From: Liolophura sinensis
Lineage: Eukaryota; Mollusca; Polyplacophora; Chitonida; Chitonidae
Length of the DNA stretch: 64,000 nucleotides
NCBI RefSeq assembly: GCF_032854445.1
Contig: NC_088299.1
Coordinates: 12,829,608-12,893,607 of the forward strand
Reading direction: 5' to 3'
Under the pieces are notes generated by a model, which saw only the letters and a program-made list of their open reading frames with translations, had not been told where the DNA came from and searched no databases. How positions within the stretch are numbered: the stretch's first letter is position 1; every line of letters starts with the position of its first letter. Of this stretch, positions 60,316-64,000 are shown piece after piece. Both the position numbers and the translations under genes were made by a program.

Positions 60316-62940
60316 AATACGGACGTTATTACATGCGGCTATTTTAACACATGATATTGGCACGTCACAGACTTGCCCAGAGCTAACTTGTTAAGGCAAA
60401 GCACGCGACATGCCACTTTTTATATCCTTCAAGGACTACTCCGGGTTCAAGGCCCTAGCGTTTTTGAAGAGGAATAAAAAGATAAGAAAAATCTAGATTC
60501 ATTTGGTTGATTTAATGTGCACATTGGACATCATGGCATTGTCAGTTTCATTCTTTCCTGATGTTACAGGAAGCAGGAATGCAAGACATAACCAAGGACT
60601 GGCGGGTCACACATATACACGTAAGTGTACGAGGCCAGAAATAAAGTGCAGCGCATTTCCAGGTTTGTAAAAAGTTGGCATCGACTTTGAAAAAGTAGGA
60701 GGCGTGTAAATCAATTAAATGTTACTACCACTAATAATTAAGGTCGTTATACTTGCACTGATCTTTATTTATTCATCTGTCTATCTGTCTGCCTTACTGC
60801 TGTTCGTCAATATTATAGGAAAAGGATATAGAAGGATTTGGATCAAATTTGATCCAAAGCACAGGCTCTGGTTTTCGATGCAGGAATTTCTTAATACAGA
60901 ATTCTTCAATATGAAATGGATGTCGACAGCTTGGTGGAAAAAAGTTAAGCACGTATTTGGATGATTTTTGATGCAAAGCTTGGGCTAAGCCAAGAATGAA
61001 TCTATCAAATTTTGAAGTTGACCAGATGAGGGTTTCTTCATCATCTCCACATGTCGAAAGGAACTTAATAAAACTTTAACACTGCACATATTGCACTGGG
61101 TATAAAATCAAATCTATTATATTTGGGCAGTGATCCAAATTATTCGTCATGGTTACATGTCCATATCTTGAATTTGGCACAAGGAACAATCAGGAAGTAA
61201 GAATTTTTAAGCGATTCTTCACCTTACACAAATGCATATCACTGTCCCTGATTCTGTTCTAGGTAGATTTGTATATACTGGCATTCGGTGGAGGTTTGCA
61301 TTCTAGGGATACCATTTTTCTTCCAAACAGTGTCATCATGTGTACTGCTCACTGCGACTCCTTTGCTGGCTGGCGGATATATCTCAGTCGGTTTACAGGA
61401 ACATAATGGTGTCCGAGCGTGAGACATTCCAATATGTTATCGGGTAATCGATCTGGGTTACAGAGCTGCAGTCTGAGACACTTTATTCTGGTTAGTAAGA
61501 ATGCCTCGTATTAAGAGTTTAATCATTGTGACAGGAGAAATATATCAGTTTAAACGCATCGGAAATGTGGCAAACCCAATCGCCTAGCTTTCTTAAAGCT
61601 AAGTCTTGTCGATAGGACAAGCAAATGAATCGCCTTTACGCCTTATTTTAACGAGCTTCCTTAGTTTGTACATACCTTCATACAATTCCTCTTACAACTG
61701 ATCATATAAAATTCAAAAATATTAACTGATTAGTTTTATACAAAAGAATATTAAAGTATTAAAGCACATAGAATGCGCATATGTGGCTCTAAACTTGTAC
61801 AGGGACCAGTGGTTAAAGAATTGCCCGTTAAGAATACCCCCTTCAAAACGCTTTAGCCTGCAACTTGGAGTGCGACACGACATTACCTTAAAAGCGGCAC
61901 TTTCTTCTGCACTGCGGATGGAGCTTTGAAAGAGGACACATAATATTGATCTTTTGATATAAAGACTATTGCTGCTTGACATTTTTTCGGCAATGCACAA
62001 TGTCATTTCGCAATGGTTCTCTTTTATGGGAGGCAAGAAACATATAGTCGTCACGTACGGCAGAATAGACAGAACACAAACATAGGATCATGAATGGAAG
62101 AAACATTATGGCTTAACCCCATGTTGGCAATATTTCAGCAATGTCAATTCGACTTTACGTCAAATATCGTACACTGATACCAGCTGCGGTTTAATTCAGA
62201 ATGTCAGCATGTTTTTAAGGAGCGGTAATTTTAACAAATAACACAAGTATAAAAAAGAGGCCAAGAGGGGAATCTTACCATGGTGAATCTGCTTTAGTTC
62301 AATGGGGATAATCAATTTAATACTTTGTCGTTTTCACAAGAAAGGCAGTTTGTACTAAACAAAAGACGAATAAGCTCATTTTTCAAGCGTGGACGTTCAG
62401 CATCTATACCACTATGACACCACCTCTGTCGAAACAGTATATATTTAAGATTTGTCATAACTCTAAAAACAAAAACCGAAGAGCGGTTATTGGCGATAAA
62501 TGTACGAGTGACTTATAAGCGACCAATAGACCGCATGGATTTGAAAAGTGACTTTAGTTACATTGAAATCATAGACTTTTTTTACTAATTGTTCTCTTCT
62601 AGCTTACAAGGAATAACTCGATTTAAACCTGCTCTCTCCCTCGCTTGACACACAAGGCAGCTCTGTACTCTGAAAACTGTTCAACTAGTCACTAATAGTC
62701 TACAGTTTAGTTGTAGCTAAATTAGTTTGGCTTGTTTTCAACAGTATTGTTAATACTCATTCATTATTACACACCTGTTCATCTTGGCCATGTGTATAGA
62801 TTGATACAACTCATCCTGAGTTTATTGGTTTTAGAAAAAGATTCAGTACGTTACGATCGGTTTTTGTTCGAGGAATATTTGTTGTCAAACAGATGTCACC
62901 TGACTGACACTATTAAAAAAGTACTAGAGCGTTTGTATCA
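60316..62940. other. Non-coding stretch with a 22-bp palindrome
   Basis: A perfect 22-bp palindrome centred on ATCAAATTTGAT lies at 60,837-60,858, and its half-site TGATCCAAA recurs near 61,131. The surrounding 60.8-61.2 kb has the feel of a diverged dispersed repeat, but I cannot name it. Short frames here are not convincing. Confidence 0.4.
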
Positions 62941-63387
62941 AATCGCCTGTTTATCACACAGCTGATCATATACCTAGCTTACAAGTAATAAACGATAGAT
63001 GAGCTCCAGTCGTACTGAAGACTGAAGATAAGTCTTGACGTTGCCAGCAGACTCAGTCTTATGCAATGGTACCTTCACATTTGCAGCTTCACGAGGGGCA
63101 AGGAAGTGATTGATAAAACTTTCAGTAGCTGCCACAGATAAGGCATGAGTCTCCATATTTCCCAATCGCCTGTTTATCACACAGCTGATCATATACCTAG
63201 CTTACAAGTAATAAACGATAGATGAGCTCCAGTCGTACTGAAGACTGAAGATAAATCTTGACGTTGCCAGCAGACTCAGTCTTATGCAATGGTACCTTCA
63301 CATTTGCAGCTCCACGAGGGGCAAGGAAGTGATTGATAAAACTTTCAGTAGCTGCCACAGATTAAGCATGAGTCTCCATATTTCTCA
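62941..63387. repeat. Recent 223-bp tandem duplication
   Basis: Unit 1 is 62,941-63,163 and unit 2 is 63,164-63,387. Both begin AATCGCCTGTTTATCACAC and end near CATGAGTCTCCATATTTC. I count about five differences (for example AAGTCTTG/AAATCTTG and GCTTCACG/GCTCCACG), so identity is about 98%. It is either a young segmental duplication or an assembly artefact. Confidence 0.95.
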
Positions 63388-63656
63388 ATCAATTATTAAC
63401 TGATCGACCTGAGCACGAGTAAATGAAACGATAGCCTGAAGGCAATGTGCACGCGCAAAAACCATTGTGAAGATGAATAGCGGACTAAACGGCTTGTATC
63501 AATAAGACGACAATACTAGAAAAATTACTCCAGCTTTAGTAAGGGTCAAATGGGGCTAAATGCCATAGACATGCCTTAAGCCGTGGTTAGGTAATTCTGC
63601 TAAAGGGTTCTTCTAACCAAAGCTGATAGGCCATTCAGGTCGTAGACTTGAGCCAA
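63388..63656. other. Non-coding spacer
   Basis: Nothing recognised. Confidence 0.4.
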
Positions 63657-63855
63657 GTTGACTCCGTGACCGAGGTGTTTAGCGTGCTAGCGCGCCGCAA
63701 TAGCCCAGGAGCCTCTAGTACTGGTTTCCTCTTAGGCCATACGTGGGAAGGGCTTCAAGCATCCTACCGATGGTCGTAGGTTTCCCCCCACCATACTGCT
63801 GGCCGCCGTCATATAAGTGAAATATTCTTGAGTACGGCGTAAAACTACCAATAGG
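63657..63855 (+). mobile_element. SINE, head type C with tail type 2, internally deleted
   Basis: The head has CTCCGTGACCGAGGTGTTTAG and GCGTGCTAGCGCGCCGCAAT. The body is shortened and has lost the B-box region. CTGGCCGCCGTCATATAAGTG, AAATATTCTTGAGTACGGCG and TAAAACTACCAATAGG form the tail. No clear target duplication was seen. Confidence 0.85.
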
Positions 63856-64000
63856 TAGTGGTTTATAACAGGGACTCAAATTGGGCTTTTCCTTGTACTA
63901 GACCACCTTTTACAGCTGAATAAAATAAATACACACGGACGAGATGTTGTCACAACACAACGTTATGCTACTGTATAATGAATGTGAACAAAGCATTGGG

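Noticed and set aside
60719-60964. Membrane protein candidate of 81 codons
   Set aside because: The hydrophobic start is followed by a stretch that spans a perfect DNA palindrome in repeat-like sequence, and the opposite strand is also open.

Overview
The window looks like intergenic and intronic DNA from a lophotrochozoan animal, most likely a marine mollusc and perhaps a bivalve. The evidence is indirect: AT-leaning sequence with no operons, many tRNA-derived SINEs of a kind I associate with mollusc genomes, and one multi-copy neuropeptide precursor of pedal peptide/orcokinin style. I found no rRNA gene, no intact tRNA gene and no CRISPR array. Most open frames longer than 60 codons look like chance or lie inside repeats.

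Region 1-13.8 kb is repeat-rich. It has degenerate short tandem repeats at both ends of the first 5 kb, SINE remnants and a small MITE. At 5,240-6,742 is a 1.5-kb element with 104-bp inverted termini, TG/CA ends and a 4-bp target duplication. It carries a broken Ty3-like gag gene. A 44-bp satellite fills 8.6-10.25 kb and a MITE-like element lies at 11.2-11.7 kb.

The one gene I can defend is on the minus strand at 13,858-14,892. It is the terminal coding exon of a neuropeptide precursor with 12 tandem 15-residue units of the form [H/Q]FDSLGG[F/Y/H]AIHPGKR plus several variant copies. A splice acceptor precedes it and there is no in-frame ATG, so the signal-peptide exon lies upstream, at higher coordinates or beyond the window.

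From 15 to 64 kb I see no convincing exon. This region holds full-length SINEs with target duplications (27.8, 53.2 and 57.4 kb), two related MITEs (25.8 and 47.8 kb), a 46-bp array (28.4 kb), a 33-bp minisatellite of about 66 units (33.1-35.3 kb), a degenerate 65-74-bp array (55.8 kb), a fresh 223-bp tandem duplication (62.9 kb), and many 3'-tail fragments of one SINE type. Four SINEs with different tRNA-like heads share related 3' tails, which suggests mobilisation by one LINE lineage.

The best candidates for something undescribed are the inverted-terminus element carrying gag, and the set of SINEs built from exchangeable heads and a common tail.
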